Positions 1-8,456 of a DNA stretch of 64,000 nt are shown here, one piece after another (within the stretch, counting starts at the first letter, position 1; each line of letters begins with the position of its first letter). The position numbers were made by a program, and so were the translations under genes. The stretch comes from Thermoleophilaceae bacterium. Lineage in GTDB: Bacteria; Actinomycetota; Thermoleophilia; Solirubrobacterales; Thermoleophilaceae. The notes below the pieces were generated by a model that worked only from the letters and a program-made list of their open reading frames with translations, made no database searches and was not told the DNA's origin. The stretch spans positions 12,667 through 76,666 of the forward strand of contig JAUJOA010000005.1 of assembly GCA_030447875.1 (NCBI GenBank). The letters run 5' to 3'.

Positions 1-473
1 GCGTGGTAGCGGCGGCGCGGGACGCGGACGGGCTGGCGCGCGCATGCGAGCTCGGCGCGGACGCGATCGTGGACCTGACCGCTCACGACGGACCTGAAGC
101 GCTCGGCGAGGCGTTCCGTGAAGCCGCCGGAGGCGACGTCGACGTTACGGTCGACCCCCTGTGGGGCGAGCCGGCGATGGCCGCGGCTCACGCGACCGCT
201 CGCTGGGGGCGCCTGGTGCAGATCGGCCAGTCCGCAAGCCCCGAGGCGACGCTGCCCTCCGCGGCGATACGGGGCAAGCTCCTGTCGATCCTGGGCCACA
301 ACAACCTGGCGACGCCCCAGGAGGTGCGGGCGAACGCCTACGAGCGGATGGTCGAGCACGCCGCCGCCGGCCGGCTGACGGTCGACCACGACGTCGTGCC
401 GCTCGAGCGCATCGACGAGGCGTGGGAGCGCCAGGCTGCGTTTCCCCGGCGCAAGCTCGTGCTGCGCCCCTAG
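1..473 (+). CDS. Medium-chain dehydrogenase/reductase, C-terminal part (5' truncated by window)
   Basis: About 156 residues from the C-terminal end of a zinc-type alcohol dehydrogenase/quinone reductase superfamily protein are present; the N-terminal catalytic domain lies beyond the left edge. The second half of the Rossmann fold is visible (ELGADAIVDL, then GRLVQIGQS), followed by the returning C-terminal segment ending in KLVLRP, the usual end of this family. The substrate cannot be told from this part. The gene runs in the same direction as the thiolase about 110 bases downstream, but the thiolase has its own strong ribosome binding site, so co-transcription is only possible, not shown. 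Confidence 0.75.
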   Translation, partial: VVAAARDADGLARACELGADAIVDLTAHDGPEALGEAFREAAGGDVDVTVDPLWGEPAMAAAHATARWGRLVQIGQSASPEATLPSAAIRGKLLSILGHNNLATPQEVRANAYERMVEHAAAGRLTVDHDVVPLERIDEAWERQAAFPRRKLVLRP

Positions 474-585
474 CCCGTGGCAGCGACGCGCGGGGGTTCG
501 GCTCCCTAGGATTCGCCTCACACGAGATCGGCCGACCGCATCAGCCGGAGCGGCCCGACCCGACCCTCCAAGGAGGCACCCGCCA

Positions 586-1746
586 ATGCCCGAAGCCGTC
601 ATCGTCGACTCCGTCCGCTCCCCGATCGGACGTGCCTTCAAGGGATCGCTGACGCAGATCCGACCCGACGACCTCGGCGCCTACGTGGTGGACGCGCTCC
701 TCGACCGAAACCCGGAACTGGATCCTGAGAGCGTCGACGACCTCGTCTGCGGCTGTGGCCTTCCCCAGGGCGAGACGGGCCACAACATCGGGCGGATCCT
801 CGTGCTGCTCTCGCGCCTCCCCGACACGGTGACCGGCGCCACCGTGCACCGCTACTGCGCGTCGAGCCTCCAGGCCATCCGGATGGGGTTCCACGCGATC
901 AAGGCCGGCGAGGGCGACACGTACATCGCGGCCGGCGTGGAGCACGTCAGCCGCGTGGGCCCGAAGAGCGAGCAGGTGATGCCCGAGACCCAGAACGAGA
1001 AGCTGCAGGGGAAGGACGGGACTCACAACGCGTACATCGCGATGGGCGAGACGGCCGAGAACGTGGCCGACCAGTGGGACGTGAGCCGAGAGGACATGGA
1101 CAAGTACGCGCAGCGCTCGCAGGAGCGGGCCGTCGAGTCCCAGGAGTCCGGATTCTTCAGGCGCGAGATCGTGCCCGTGGAGCTGCCCGACGGCAACACC
1201 GTGGACAAGGACGACGGACCCCGAGCCGGCAGCACGGTGGAGAAGCTGGGGGAGCTCAAGCCCGTCTTCCGCGAGGACGGGCGCGTCACCGCCGGCAACT
1301 CATGCCCGTTGAACGACGGCGCGGCGGCCACGCTGATCATGTCCGAGGACCGCGCGAGGGAGCTGGGCCTGAAGCCGCGGGCCCGGATCATCGCGTCGGC
1401 CACGAGCGGCCTCGAGCCGGAGATCATGGGCGTCGCCCCTATCGGGGCGATCAAGAACGTGCTCGACCGTGCGGGCATGACGATCGACGACGTGGACATC
1501 GTCGAGCTCAACGAGGCGTTCGCGGCGCAGGTACTACCGATCGCCGACGAGTGTGGGATCGACATGGAGAAGCTGAACCCGCACGGGGGCGCGATCGCGC
1601 TCGGACATCCATTCGGGATGACAGGGGCGCGCATCATGACCACGCTTCTGAACGACCTCGAGACCGATGACAAGCAGATCGGCGTGGAGACGATGTGTGT
1701 GGCCGGGGGTCAGGGGATGGCGATGGTGGTTGAGCGGTTGAACTGA
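586..1746 (+). CDS. Thiolase (acetyl-CoA C-acyltransferase)
   Basis: A 386-residue thiolase of normal length. It interconverts acyl-CoA plus acetyl-CoA with 3-ketoacyl-CoA in the cytoplasm, in beta-oxidation or acetoacetyl-CoA formation. The nucleophile Cys91 sits in HRYCASSLQ, the NEAFAAQ motif is present, His341 lies in ALGHPFGMTGAR and the second catalytic Cys371 in CVAGGQGMA, so all catalytic residues are intact. The ATG start is preceded by AAGGAGG (570-576), nine bases upstream. The direction of the reaction and chain-length preference cannot be read from sequence. The gene ends in a palindromic repeat with a strong hairpin that separates it from the convergent oxidoreductase gene. Confidence 0.93.
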   Translation: MPEAVIVDSVRSPIGRAFKGSLTQIRPDDLGAYVVDALLDRNPELDPESVDDLVCGCGLPQGETGHNIGRILVLLSRLPDTVTGATVHRYCASSLQAIRMGFHAIKAGEGDTYIAAGVEHVSRVGPKSEQVMPETQNEKLQGKDGTHNAYIAMGETAENVADQWDVSREDMDKYAQRSQERAVESQESGFFRREIVPVELPDGNTVDKDDGPRAGSTVEKLGELKPVFREDGRVTAGNSCPLNDGAAATLIMSEDRARELGLKPRARIIASATSGLEPEIMGVAPIGAIKNVLDRAGMTIDDVDIVELNEAFAAQVLPIADECGIDMEKLNPHGGAIALGHPFGMTGARIMTTLLNDLETDDKQIGVETMCVAGGQGMAMVVERLN

Positions 1747-1842
1747 GTTGACAGTTCGCAGTTGACAGTTCAACGAGGGCCCTCGCGCCGCGAGGGCCCA
1801 AACCGGCGGCGGAGCTACAACTGTCCGCTGTCAACTGTCAAC
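1746..1842. repeat. Palindromic intergenic repeat built of GTTGACAGTT units
   Basis: Between two convergent genes there are two 11-bp direct copies of AGTTGACAGTT (1746-1756 and 1760-1770). A perfect hairpin follows (1777-1799), and inverted copies of the same word (CTGTCAACTGTCAAC, 1828-1842) close the element. The arrangement resembles a REP-type or MITE-like palindrome. No transposase gene is nearby. Confidence 0.7.
1777..1799. terminator. Hairpin, probable bidirectional terminator
   Basis: A perfect 10-bp GC-only-plus-one-AT stem (GGGCCCTCGC / GCGAGGGCCC) with a GCC loop lies between the 3' ends of the thiolase and quinone oxidoreductase genes. There is no T tract, as is common in high-GC actinobacteria. 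It forms the centre of the palindromic repeat. Confidence 0.6.
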
Positions 1843-1873
1843 CGAAGCACCATCAGCGCCCGAGCCCAACGCG

Positions 1874-2815
1874 TCAATCCAGCAGCAGCACGATCTTCCC
1901 GAGCTTCCCCCCCTCCTCGAACCGCGCGTAGGCGTCTCCCACGCGGTCGAGGGTGAAGGTCTCCGCGACCGGTACCCGAACGGCGCCCGACTCGATCAGG
2001 GGGAGGACGTGCCGCTCGACGCCGCGCATGGCCTCGGCCTTCTGCTCGAGGGGACGGGCTCGCAGCGTCGAGCCATGAATGCGGCCGCGCTTGCCCATGA
2101 GCGCCAGCAGGTTGAGCTCGGCCTTCGGTCCCGCACCCACGCCGATCACCACGATCCGCCCGCCGGAGCCGAGCGTCTGCAGGTTGCCGGGCAGGTTCGG
2201 CGCGCCGACGAGCTCGAGGATCACGTCGAACGGCCCCTGCTCCTCGAACCCCTCGGGCGCGATCGCGGTCGCGCCGAGCTCCTCGACCGCCCCTCGCAGC
2301 CGGTCGTTGCGCACGGTCGCGGTCACTCGAGCGCCTGCCGCGCGCGCGACCTGCACCGCGGCTGTGCCCACCCCACCGGCGCCGCCGTGCACCAGCAGGC
2401 ACTCGCCCGGCCGGAGGCCGGCCTGGGTGAAGAGGGCGTCGTGCGCCGTCGTGAAGACCTCCGCCGTCCCGCCCGCCTCGGGCCAGCCGAGAACGTCCGG
2501 GACCGGCATGGCGGCGCGCTCGTGGATCACCGCGAGCTCCGCCTGCCCCCCGCCCCCCGTGATCGCCATTACCCGATCGCCGTCGGCGAAGCGAGTTGCG
2601 CCGGCCCCCCGCGCCACCACCTCGCCGGCGAGCTCGAGCCCCGGGATGTCGGCGGGCGCTCCCGGCGGGGCCGGATATCGCCCCCTGCGCTGAAGCATGT
2701 CGGCGCCGTTCAGCCCGGCGGCCCTGACCCGTACGAGTATCTCCCCCGCTCCAGGCGTGGGATCCGCGTGCTCCTCGACCGTGAGCTCACCGTGGTGGAT
2801 CGTGGCGGCGCGCAC
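1874..2815 (-). CDS. Zinc-less NADPH:quinone oxidoreductase-like MDR protein
   Basis: A 313-residue medium-chain dehydrogenase/reductase of the quinone oxidoreductase/enoyl reductase type. It has the N-terminal GroES-like half (GEILVRVRAAGLNGADMLQR, PGLELAGEV) and the nucleotide-binding motif HGGAGGVGTAAVQ near residue 145. The zinc-binding Cys/His sets of true alcohol dehydrogenases are absent, consistent with NADPH-dependent reduction of quinones or activated double bonds. The physiological substrate is unknown. It converges on the thiolase, with the palindromic repeat between them. The only upstream neighbour is a divergent lipase-like gene about 97 bases away, so both probably start from that intergenic region. 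Confidence 0.85.
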   Translation of the reverse strand: MRAATIHHGELTVEEHADPTPGAGEILVRVRAAGLNGADMLQRRGRYPAPPGAPADIPGLELAGEVVARGAGATRFADGDRVMAITGGGGQAELAVIHERAAMPVPDVLGWPEAGGTAEVFTTAHDALFTQAGLRPGECLLVHGGAGGVGTAAVQVARAAGARVTATVRNDRLRGAVEELGATAIAPEGFEEQGPFDVILELVGAPNLPGNLQTLGSGGRIVVIGVGAGPKAELNLLALMGKRGRIHGSTLRARPLEQKAEAMRGVERHVLPLIESGAVRVPVAETFTLDRVGDAYARFEEGGKLGKIVLLLD

Positions 2816-2912
2816 GGCGTCATCCTATTCCGGGGTGGCTTCCGTATATCCTCGGTTCCGCCTGGACGCAGGACTGGCGGCATCCGGGTAAGGCCACGGA
2901 CGACGACCCACG

Positions 2913-3704
2913 GTGTCAGCGCTCTCCCAACCCCCGATCTGGCGCGAAAGCCGCCTCGGACTGGAGGCAGCCGCGCTCGTGCGAGACCCCGTCTACGCGG
3001 GCGCTGGAGTCCCAGACGCCAACGGTCAGCCGGTGTTCCTCATCCCGGGCTTCCTCGCCGGTGACAACTCGCTCGGGCTCATGACCCGGTGGCTGCGGCG
3101 CACCGGCCATCACACTCGCAAAGCCGGCATCCGGCTGAACGTGAACTGCTCGGCGGTCGCCACCGAAAGGCTGACCGAGCGCGTGGAGGCGCTGGCCGAG
3201 TCGCGCGGTGAGCGGGTGGCGGTCATCGGGCAGAGCCGCGGAGGGACGTTCGCGAAGGTCCTCGCCATCCGCAGGCCCGACCTCGTGTCGGGCATCGTCA
3301 CGCTCGGCTCCCCGATCGTCGAACCGCTGGCCGTCCACCCGCTCGTCCGCGCCCAGGTCTACGCGGTGGGCCTGCTCGGCACGCTGGGCGCTCCGGGGCT
3401 CTTCCGTCACTCCTGCCTGTGGGGCGGCTGCTGCAAGTCTTTCTTCGAGGATCTGGCCGGACCGCTGCCCGCGGAGACCGGCTACTTGTCGATCTACTCG
3501 AAGAGCGACGGTGTGGTCCGGTGGCAAGCCTGCCTCGACCCGGCGGCCGACGAGCGCCTCGAGGTCAAGGCGAGTCACTGCGGCATGAGCCTCAACGCCG
3601 GCGCGTACCGTGCCATCGCCGACGCGCTCGAGCGCTATCGCTCCGCCGACCTGGCGGGCGGACGCCCGGCGAGCGCCATCGGCGCCGGCCGAGCAGCGGC
3701 CTGA
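2913..3704 (+). CDS. Alpha/beta hydrolase, lipase/esterase-like
   Basis: A 263-residue alpha/beta hydrolase with a GTG start. The nucleophile elbow is GQSRGGT (GxSxG), an upstream oxyanion-type strand reads VFLIPGFLAGDN, and a late His (ASHCGMS) could complete the triad, with an acidic residue near KSDGVV. No signal peptide is seen, so a cytoplasmic enzyme is likely. The region around HSCLWGGCCKSF is Cys-rich and hydrophobic and may form a lid or disulfide. The family is usually annotated as triacylglycerol lipase or esterase; the substrate is not known. Its 3' end faces the GST-like gene across a short inverted repeat. Confidence 0.75.
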   Translation: MSALSQPPIWRESRLGLEAAALVRDPVYAGAGVPDANGQPVFLIPGFLAGDNSLGLMTRWLRRTGHHTRKAGIRLNVNCSAVATERLTERVEALAESRGERVAVIGQSRGGTFAKVLAIRRPDLVSGIVTLGSPIVEPLAVHPLVRAQVYAVGLLGTLGAPGLFRHSCLWGGCCKSFFEDLAGPLPAETGYLSIYSKSDGVVRWQACLDPAADERLEVKASHCGMSLNAGAYRAIADALERYRSADLAGGRPASAIGAGRAAA

Positions 3705-3705
3705 C

Positions 3706-3744
3706 CCGGCTCGGAGCCTTATGAAGATTCGGCTCTCGAGCCGG
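3706..3744. terminator. Imperfect inverted repeat between convergent genes
   Basis: CCGGCTCGGAGCC (3706-3718) can pair with GGCTCTCGAGCCGG (3731-3744) with one small bulge. It lies just past the hydrolase stop and overlaps the last codons of the minus-strand gene. This is a plausible terminator for the plus-strand gene; no T tract is seen. Confidence 0.4.
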
Positions 3745-4024
3745 CGGGGTTCGCCTCCGCCCACGCCTCGATCTGCTTCGACTCGGCGATCACCTCGTCG
3801 TCGTCGGTGACGAGGACCGGCACGGTGGACCTCCCAGTGAGCTGCTTGGCCTCCCGGCGCCCACGGGTCCGGTTGAAGACGGCGTCGGGAAGCGGCGCAA
3901 GGCCGTAGGACTTGATGACCTCCGGATCATGGCCCGCGCGCCGAAGGGCGTCGTAGGCGTTGGCGCACGGGTGCCCGCCGGGGCGTGGAGTGTTGAACGT
4001 GCCGTAGCAGACGTAGAGCCTCAT
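3719..4024 (-). CDS. Glutaredoxin/GST N-terminal-like thioredoxin-fold protein
   Basis: A 101-residue protein with a thioredoxin fold of the glutathione S-transferase N-terminal/glutaredoxin type: a first strand (MRLYVCYGTF), a helix (CANAYDALRRAG), then STVPVLVTDDDEVIAESKQIEAW. That last stretch matches the cis-proline (TVPVL) and the E-S signature that binds glutathione-like thiols. The usual CxxC is not present; single cysteines occur at Cys6 and in HPCANA. Actinobacteria generally use mycothiol rather than glutathione, so the partner thiol is uncertain. The ATG start was chosen because upstream residues look like non-coding shadow. It is divergent from the large SpoIIE-type phosphatase gene. 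Confidence 0.7.
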   Translation of the reverse strand: MRLYVCYGTFNTPRPGGHPCANAYDALRRAGHDPEVIKSYGLAPLPDAVFNRTRGRREAKQLTGRSTVPVLVTDDDEVIAESKQIEAWAEANPAGSRAESS

Positions 4025-4085
4025 GGGCGCTCCTCTCGAATGGCTTGTCGCGTCAGAAGCGGGCAGCCTATGGGTCGGGCGTGGG

Positions 4086-7000
4086 ATGAACCGGGCCGCC
4101 GCGGGCCGGGCAGCGAGTAGCATCGCCGAAGAGATCGATGCGGCCGCCCCTCGCGCGGCCGAACGGCTCCCCGTGAGGCATTTGGCCACCTACACACGTC
4201 ATTCGGACCGGTGGATCCTCGTCTCGCTCGGTCTACTGGCCACAGTCACGGTCGCAGATCTGCTTGGCGAGCAGGACCTCTCGCTGATAGCGCTCCTCGT
4301 GGTGGCGCCACTGGTGGCATCGCTCACGCTGGGGCCGAGGGCAACGGCGGGGATCGCCCTGGCGGCGGCGCTCATCGCCATCGCGCTCGGAGTCCCCAAC
4401 GGTTTCTTCGGGGAATCGGAGCACCTGACGCGAGCCGTTCCCGTGGCCGTCGGCGGCCTGCTCGCCGTCGGGATGGCGCGACTTCGCGAGCAACGCGAGC
4501 GCTCGGCGACCCTCCTGTCGGTGCAGGGATCGGTGGCGAGCATCCTGAACGAGTCGTCGACCTCGGCCGAGGCGTTTCCCCGAATGCTCGCGACGATCGG
4601 GGCCGCGCTCGGATGGGAGGTCGGCGCGCTCTGGGCGGTCGACGAGTCGGCGGACGTCCTCCGACGGGCCGCTCGCTGGAGCGCGCCGGGGGTCGATCAG
4701 ACGGCGTTCGAGGAGGTAAGTGGTCAAGCGCAGTTCGAGCGCGGGGCCGGCTTTCCTGGATACGTATGGGCGACGGAACAGGCCAGGTCCGTGGCCAATG
4801 TCCAGACCGACGAGCACTTCCTGCGCACGTCGGCGGCGGCGGCGGCCGGCCTGCACGGTGGCTTTGCATTCCCGATCTCGCTCGGTGAGCGGGTGGTTGG
4901 CGTCGTGGAGTTCTTCACCCGCGAAGCGCGGGAACCGGAGCCCGCGTATCTGGACACGCTCGCCAGTCTCGGCAGCCAGATCGGTCAGTTCATGCAGAGG
5001 ATGCAAGCACAGGACGACCTGCGCTCGAGCGAGGCGCTGAAGACCGCGGTGCTCGACTCGGCGTTCGACTGCGTGGTGACGATGAACCACGAGGGATGCG
5101 TGGTCGACTTCAACCCCGCGGCCGAGCGCACCTTCGGCTACAGCCGCGAGGAGGTGGTGGGCAAGGAGATGGCCGACCTCATCATCCCGCCGCAGCTTCG
5201 CGAGCGTCACCGGAGTGGCCTCGCCCGCTACATGGAGACCGGCGAGGGCGCGGTGATCGACAATCGGATCGAGATCACCGGGTGGCGCTCGGACGGCTCG
5301 GAGTTCCCCGTCGAGCTTTCGATCACACGCATCAACGCTGACGGGCCACCGCTGTTCTCGGGCTACATCCGCGACATCACAGAGTCAAAGCGGGCCGAGG
5401 AGGAACGCGCTCGGCTGCTCGACGCCGAGCATTCCGCGCGAGTCGTCGCCGAGCAGGCGGAGCGAACGAAGGCGGAGTCACTCGCGCTGCTGGACACGCT
5501 GATCGCGAAGGCGCCGATCGGCCTCGCCTTCGTCGACCCTGACCTGAGGTTCGTGCGTGCGAACGACGCGCTTGCGGCAATGTACGGCCTGACGTCGGGA
5601 GACGAGCTGGGGCGCACCGCCGCAGACGTGATGGCCGGCGTGCCCGACTTCGCCGCGCACCTTCGCCAGGTCCTGTCCACGGACGAGGCCGTGATCGACG
5701 TCGAGACCGCCGGCGACATCCCCGGCTCTCCGGGAAGGGAGCGACACTGGCTCTCGAGCTACTACCCCGTCAGGGGCTTCAGCGAGACGCTGGGAGTCGG
5801 CGTCGTCGTCGCCGAGATCACCGACCGGAAGCTCGCCGAGCGGCGGGCGGCCTTCCTGGCGGACGCGACGGCGGCGCTGGGCGCGTCGCTCGACTACGAC
5901 CTCACCCTCGGCAGCCTGGTGCGGACGGCCGTGCCCGACTTGGCCGACTGGTGCGTCGTCGACATGCTCGACGAGGACAAGGTGCTTCGTCGGTCGGCCG
6001 TGGCGCACGTCGAGCCCGGCAAGGAGCGGCTGGCGTGGGATCTGGCGCAGCGCTACCCATTCGACGAGAGCACATCCGTCGGGCGGGATCGGATCATGCG
6101 GACCGGCCGGTCTCAGCTGGTTCGCAATATGACCCAGGAGCTGCTCGAGTCGCTCAGCCGCGACGACGAGCACTTCAGCGCCCTCCGAGAGCTCGGCTTC
6201 GAGTCCGCCATGCTCGTGCCGCTGAAGCTGCGCGGTGACACGGTTGGGGTTCTCTCCTTCGGCGCCTACAGAGCCAATCGACGCTTCGACGAAAGCGACC
6301 TCGCGCTCGCCGAGGAGCTCGCCGACCGGGCCGCCACCGCGGTCGAGAACGCCCGCCTCTACCGCGAGCGAAGCTACATCGCCCGGACCCTTCAGGAGAG
6401 TCTCCTGCCCCCGAGCCTGCCGGAGATCCCGGGGGTCGAGCTGGCCGCGCGCTACCGCGCAGCCGGCGAGGGCAATCAGGTGGGCGGCGACTTCTACGAC
6501 ATCTTCCAGACGGGCGAGGACACGTGGGCCGCGGTGATCGGCGACGTGCGCGGAAAGGGCCCCGACGCCGCGGCGCTGATCGGCCTGACACGCCACACGC
6601 TGAGGGCGGCGGCCATGCGGGAGGGCGAGCCCACGGCCATCCTCTCTACGCTGAACGAGGCGCTCTACCGCGAGGACGCGGACGACTCGTTCTGCACCGC
6701 GCTCTACGCGGCGGTGGAGATCACCGCGAGCGGCGCGCGGTTGGAGCTGACCTCCGCCGGACATCCGCTTCCGCTCCTTCTCCGCGCCGATGGTCGCGTC
6801 GAGACCGTCGGCCTGCCGGGCACGCTCGTCGGGGCGATGCCGGAGCTCGATCTCAACTCGGACGTCGCACACCTCTCGCCGGGCGACGCGGTGGTCCTCT
6901 ACACCGATGGCGTGCCCGAGGCGCGCTCGACCGAGGAGTTCTTCGGCCAGGAGCGCCTCGTCTCGGTTCTGAAGGCGTGCTCCGGAGCCAACGCCACGTC

Positions 7001-7139
7001 GCTGGCTGAGCGGATCGAGCGCGACGTCCTCGATTTCCAGGACGGCGACCCGCGCGACGACGTCGCGATCCTCGTCCTGCGCGTTCCCTCGAAGGCACGT
7101 CTGGAACGGGAGCCCGAGCCGACGCGAGCCGTGACCTGA
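4086..7139 (+). CDS. Membrane GAF-PAS-PAS-GAF-SpoIIE (PP2C) phosphatase
   Basis: A 1017-residue multi-domain sensor phosphatase. From the N terminus: four hydrophobic segments (about residues 38-112), GAF (150-290), PAS (about 300-420), a second PAS (about 445-570), a second GAF (about 590-745) and a C-terminal SpoIIE/RsbU-type PP2C domain (about 760-990). The PP2C metal-binding motifs are intact: GGDFYDIF, VIGDVRGKGPDAA, YTDGVPEAR and RDDVAILVLR. Proteins of this type dephosphorylate anti-anti-sigma factors and so release stress sigma factors. No sigma, anti-sigma or STAS gene is nearby, so the partner is unknown. An ATG at 4086 is preferred over the in-frame ATG at 4023, which overlaps the divergent gene's start. 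A diguanylate cyclase gene follows. Confidence 0.88.
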   Translation: MNRAAAGRAASSIAEEIDAAAPRAAERLPVRHLATYTRHSDRWILVSLGLLATVTVADLLGEQDLSLIALLVVAPLVASLTLGPRATAGIALAAALIAIALGVPNGFFGESEHLTRAVPVAVGGLLAVGMARLREQRERSATLLSVQGSVASILNESSTSAEAFPRMLATIGAALGWEVGALWAVDESADVLRRAARWSAPGVDQTAFEEVSGQAQFERGAGFPGYVWATEQARSVANVQTDEHFLRTSAAAAAGLHGGFAFPISLGERVVGVVEFFTREAREPEPAYLDTLASLGSQIGQFMQRMQAQDDLRSSEALKTAVLDSAFDCVVTMNHEGCVVDFNPAAERTFGYSREEVVGKEMADLIIPPQLRERHRSGLARYMETGEGAVIDNRIEITGWRSDGSEFPVELSITRINADGPPLFSGYIRDITESKRAEEERARLLDAEHSARVVAEQAERTKAESLALLDTLIAKAPIGLAFVDPDLRFVRANDALAAMYGLTSGDELGRTAADVMAGVPDFAAHLRQVLSTDEAVIDVETAGDIPGSPGRERHWLSSYYPVRGFSETLGVGVVVAEITDRKLAERRAAFLADATAALGASLDYDLTLGSLVRTAVPDLADWCVVDMLDEDKVLRRSAVAHVEPGKERLAWDLAQRYPFDESTSVGRDRIMRTGRSQLVRNMTQELLESLSRDDEHFSALRELGFESAMLVPLKLRGDTVGVLSFGAYRANRRFDESDLALAEELADRAATAVENARLYRERSYIARTLQESLLPPSLPEIPGVELAARYRAAGEGNQVGGDFYDIFQTGEDTWAAVIGDVRGKGPDAAALIGLTRHTLRAAAMREGEPTAILSTLNEALYREDADDSFCTALYAAVEITASGARLELTSAGHPLPLLLRADGRVETVGLPGTLVGAMPELDLNSDVAHLSPGDAVVLYTDGVPEARSTEEFFGQERLVSVLKACSGANATSLAERIERDVLDFQDGDPRDDVAILVLRVPSKARLEREPEPTRAVT

Positions 7140-7282
7140 CGATGGAGTCGGTTTGGCTACCCTCGACCGGTTGAGAGCTACGGCGCGCTCCGTGAGCATG
7201 TAGCGATCTTTCCGGGCAGGGTCGACGCCTGCTATCTCGACGATGAGCGGGCGAGACCGCAACCGGGCGACTATTACGGAGG

Positions 7283-8401
7283 ATGGATAACGAGCGACAT
7301 AAGGGGGCCGTTCAAGGGCGACCCGGAGACAGCCGGCCGGTAGCTCGAAGCGACGACGCCTACGCGGGAATCGACCTCTCGAACGCCCGTCGCATGACGG
7401 CGCTGATCCTGGGCGCCAGCACGATTCTGAACTTGGTCTTCCTGTCGATCGAGTCACCGGACGACGCGATCGGCGACCTCGGCTGGGCCATCGCGCTGGC
7501 GATCGTCGCCGCGAACGCGGCCGCGTTCGCGTGGTTGACGGATCCCCGCCGGGGCGTCGGCCATCGCGCCCTTCTGGCCGTGTGCTACGCCGGCCTCGGC
7601 CAGGTCGCTCTCCTCAACTGGCTTGCCGGCGGCGAGGTCACCTACAGCAGCCTGCTCGTGCTCTGGGTGTGCGCGGGCGTGGGATCGAGCCCACCGCGCT
7701 CCGGAACAGTCTTCCTGGCCGCCGTCGCGCTCGCCGCACTGGCGCCGCTCATCTACGACCGCAGCGGAACCGACTTCGGCGCGAGGATCACCCGCGACGC
7801 CCTCGTGTCGGTCGCGGCCGGCCTCCTGATCATGGCGCTCATGAGCACGATCCGCAGGCAGCGGCTCGGCCTCGTGGCCGGTCGCGAGGAGGCCTACGGG
7901 CTCGCGCGGCTCGACGCGCTCACCGGCCTCGGCAACCGTCGGGCGTTCGACGAGACGCTCGCCGCGGAGATGGCGCGGACGCGGCGGGCGGGCTCCCCGC
8001 TCAGCGTCGCATTGGTCGATCTCGACGACTTCAAGGCGGTGAACGACCACTACGGGCACATCGAGGGCGACCGCTACCTCCGGGAAGCCGCGACCGCGCT
8101 TCACGACTCCGTCCGCGCGGGGGACCGCTGCTACCGCTGGGGCGGCGACGAGTTCGCGCTGCTGCTCCCGGACACCGCGCGCGAGGAGGCCGATGGAGTC
8201 TGCTCGCGACTCGGCTCCGTCGTGAAGCAGACGTGCAGGACCTCGGACGGGCGGCCGCTCGGCGTCTCCTACGGCGTCGCGGAGCTGAGCGACGAGATGG
8301 ACGCGCCGGGCCTCGTGACCGCCGCGGATCTCGCGCTCAGGGGTCAGAAGCAGGCCCGCGCCTCGGCGGGCGGCAAGCGATTCGTGCGGCTGGACGGCTG
8401 A
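7283..8401 (+). CDS. Membrane diguanylate cyclase (GGDEF)
   Basis: A 372-residue protein with about five or six predicted transmembrane segments (residues 30-195) followed by a GGDEF domain. The domain begins with RLDALTGLGNRRAF and contains the active-site motif GGDEF (WGGDEFALLLPD), so it should synthesise cyclic di-GMP. No RxxD inhibitory site is evident just upstream of GGDEF; the residues there are DRCYRW. The ATG at 7283 has GGAGG directly upstream (ttacggaggatgg). The 142-base gap before it probably holds its promoter; no consensus element was recognised. Its sensory input is unknown. Confidence 0.88.
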   Translation: MDNERHKGAVQGRPGDSRPVARSDDAYAGIDLSNARRMTALILGASTILNLVFLSIESPDDAIGDLGWAIALAIVAANAAAFAWLTDPRRGVGHRALLAVCYAGLGQVALLNWLAGGEVTYSSLLVLWVCAGVGSSPPRSGTVFLAAVALAALAPLIYDRSGTDFGARITRDALVSVAAGLLIMALMSTIRRQRLGLVAGREEAYGLARLDALTGLGNRRAFDETLAAEMARTRRAGSPLSVALVDLDDFKAVNDHYGHIEGDRYLREAATALHDSVRAGDRCYRWGGDEFALLLPDTAREEADGVCSRLGSVVKQTCRTSDGRPLGVSYGVAELSDEMDAPGLVTAADLALRGQKQARASAGGKRFVRLDG

Positions 8402-8456
8402 GCCCCGCCCCCGCGCCGAGCCGACCCCTGCGGCGGTCAGCGCATAGGCTGACGCC

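Noticed and set aside
1746-1842. The repeated GTTGACAGTT words as a CRISPR array
   Set aside because: Repeats are 11 bp with a 3-bp gap, then inverted copies, with no regular spacers and no cas genes.
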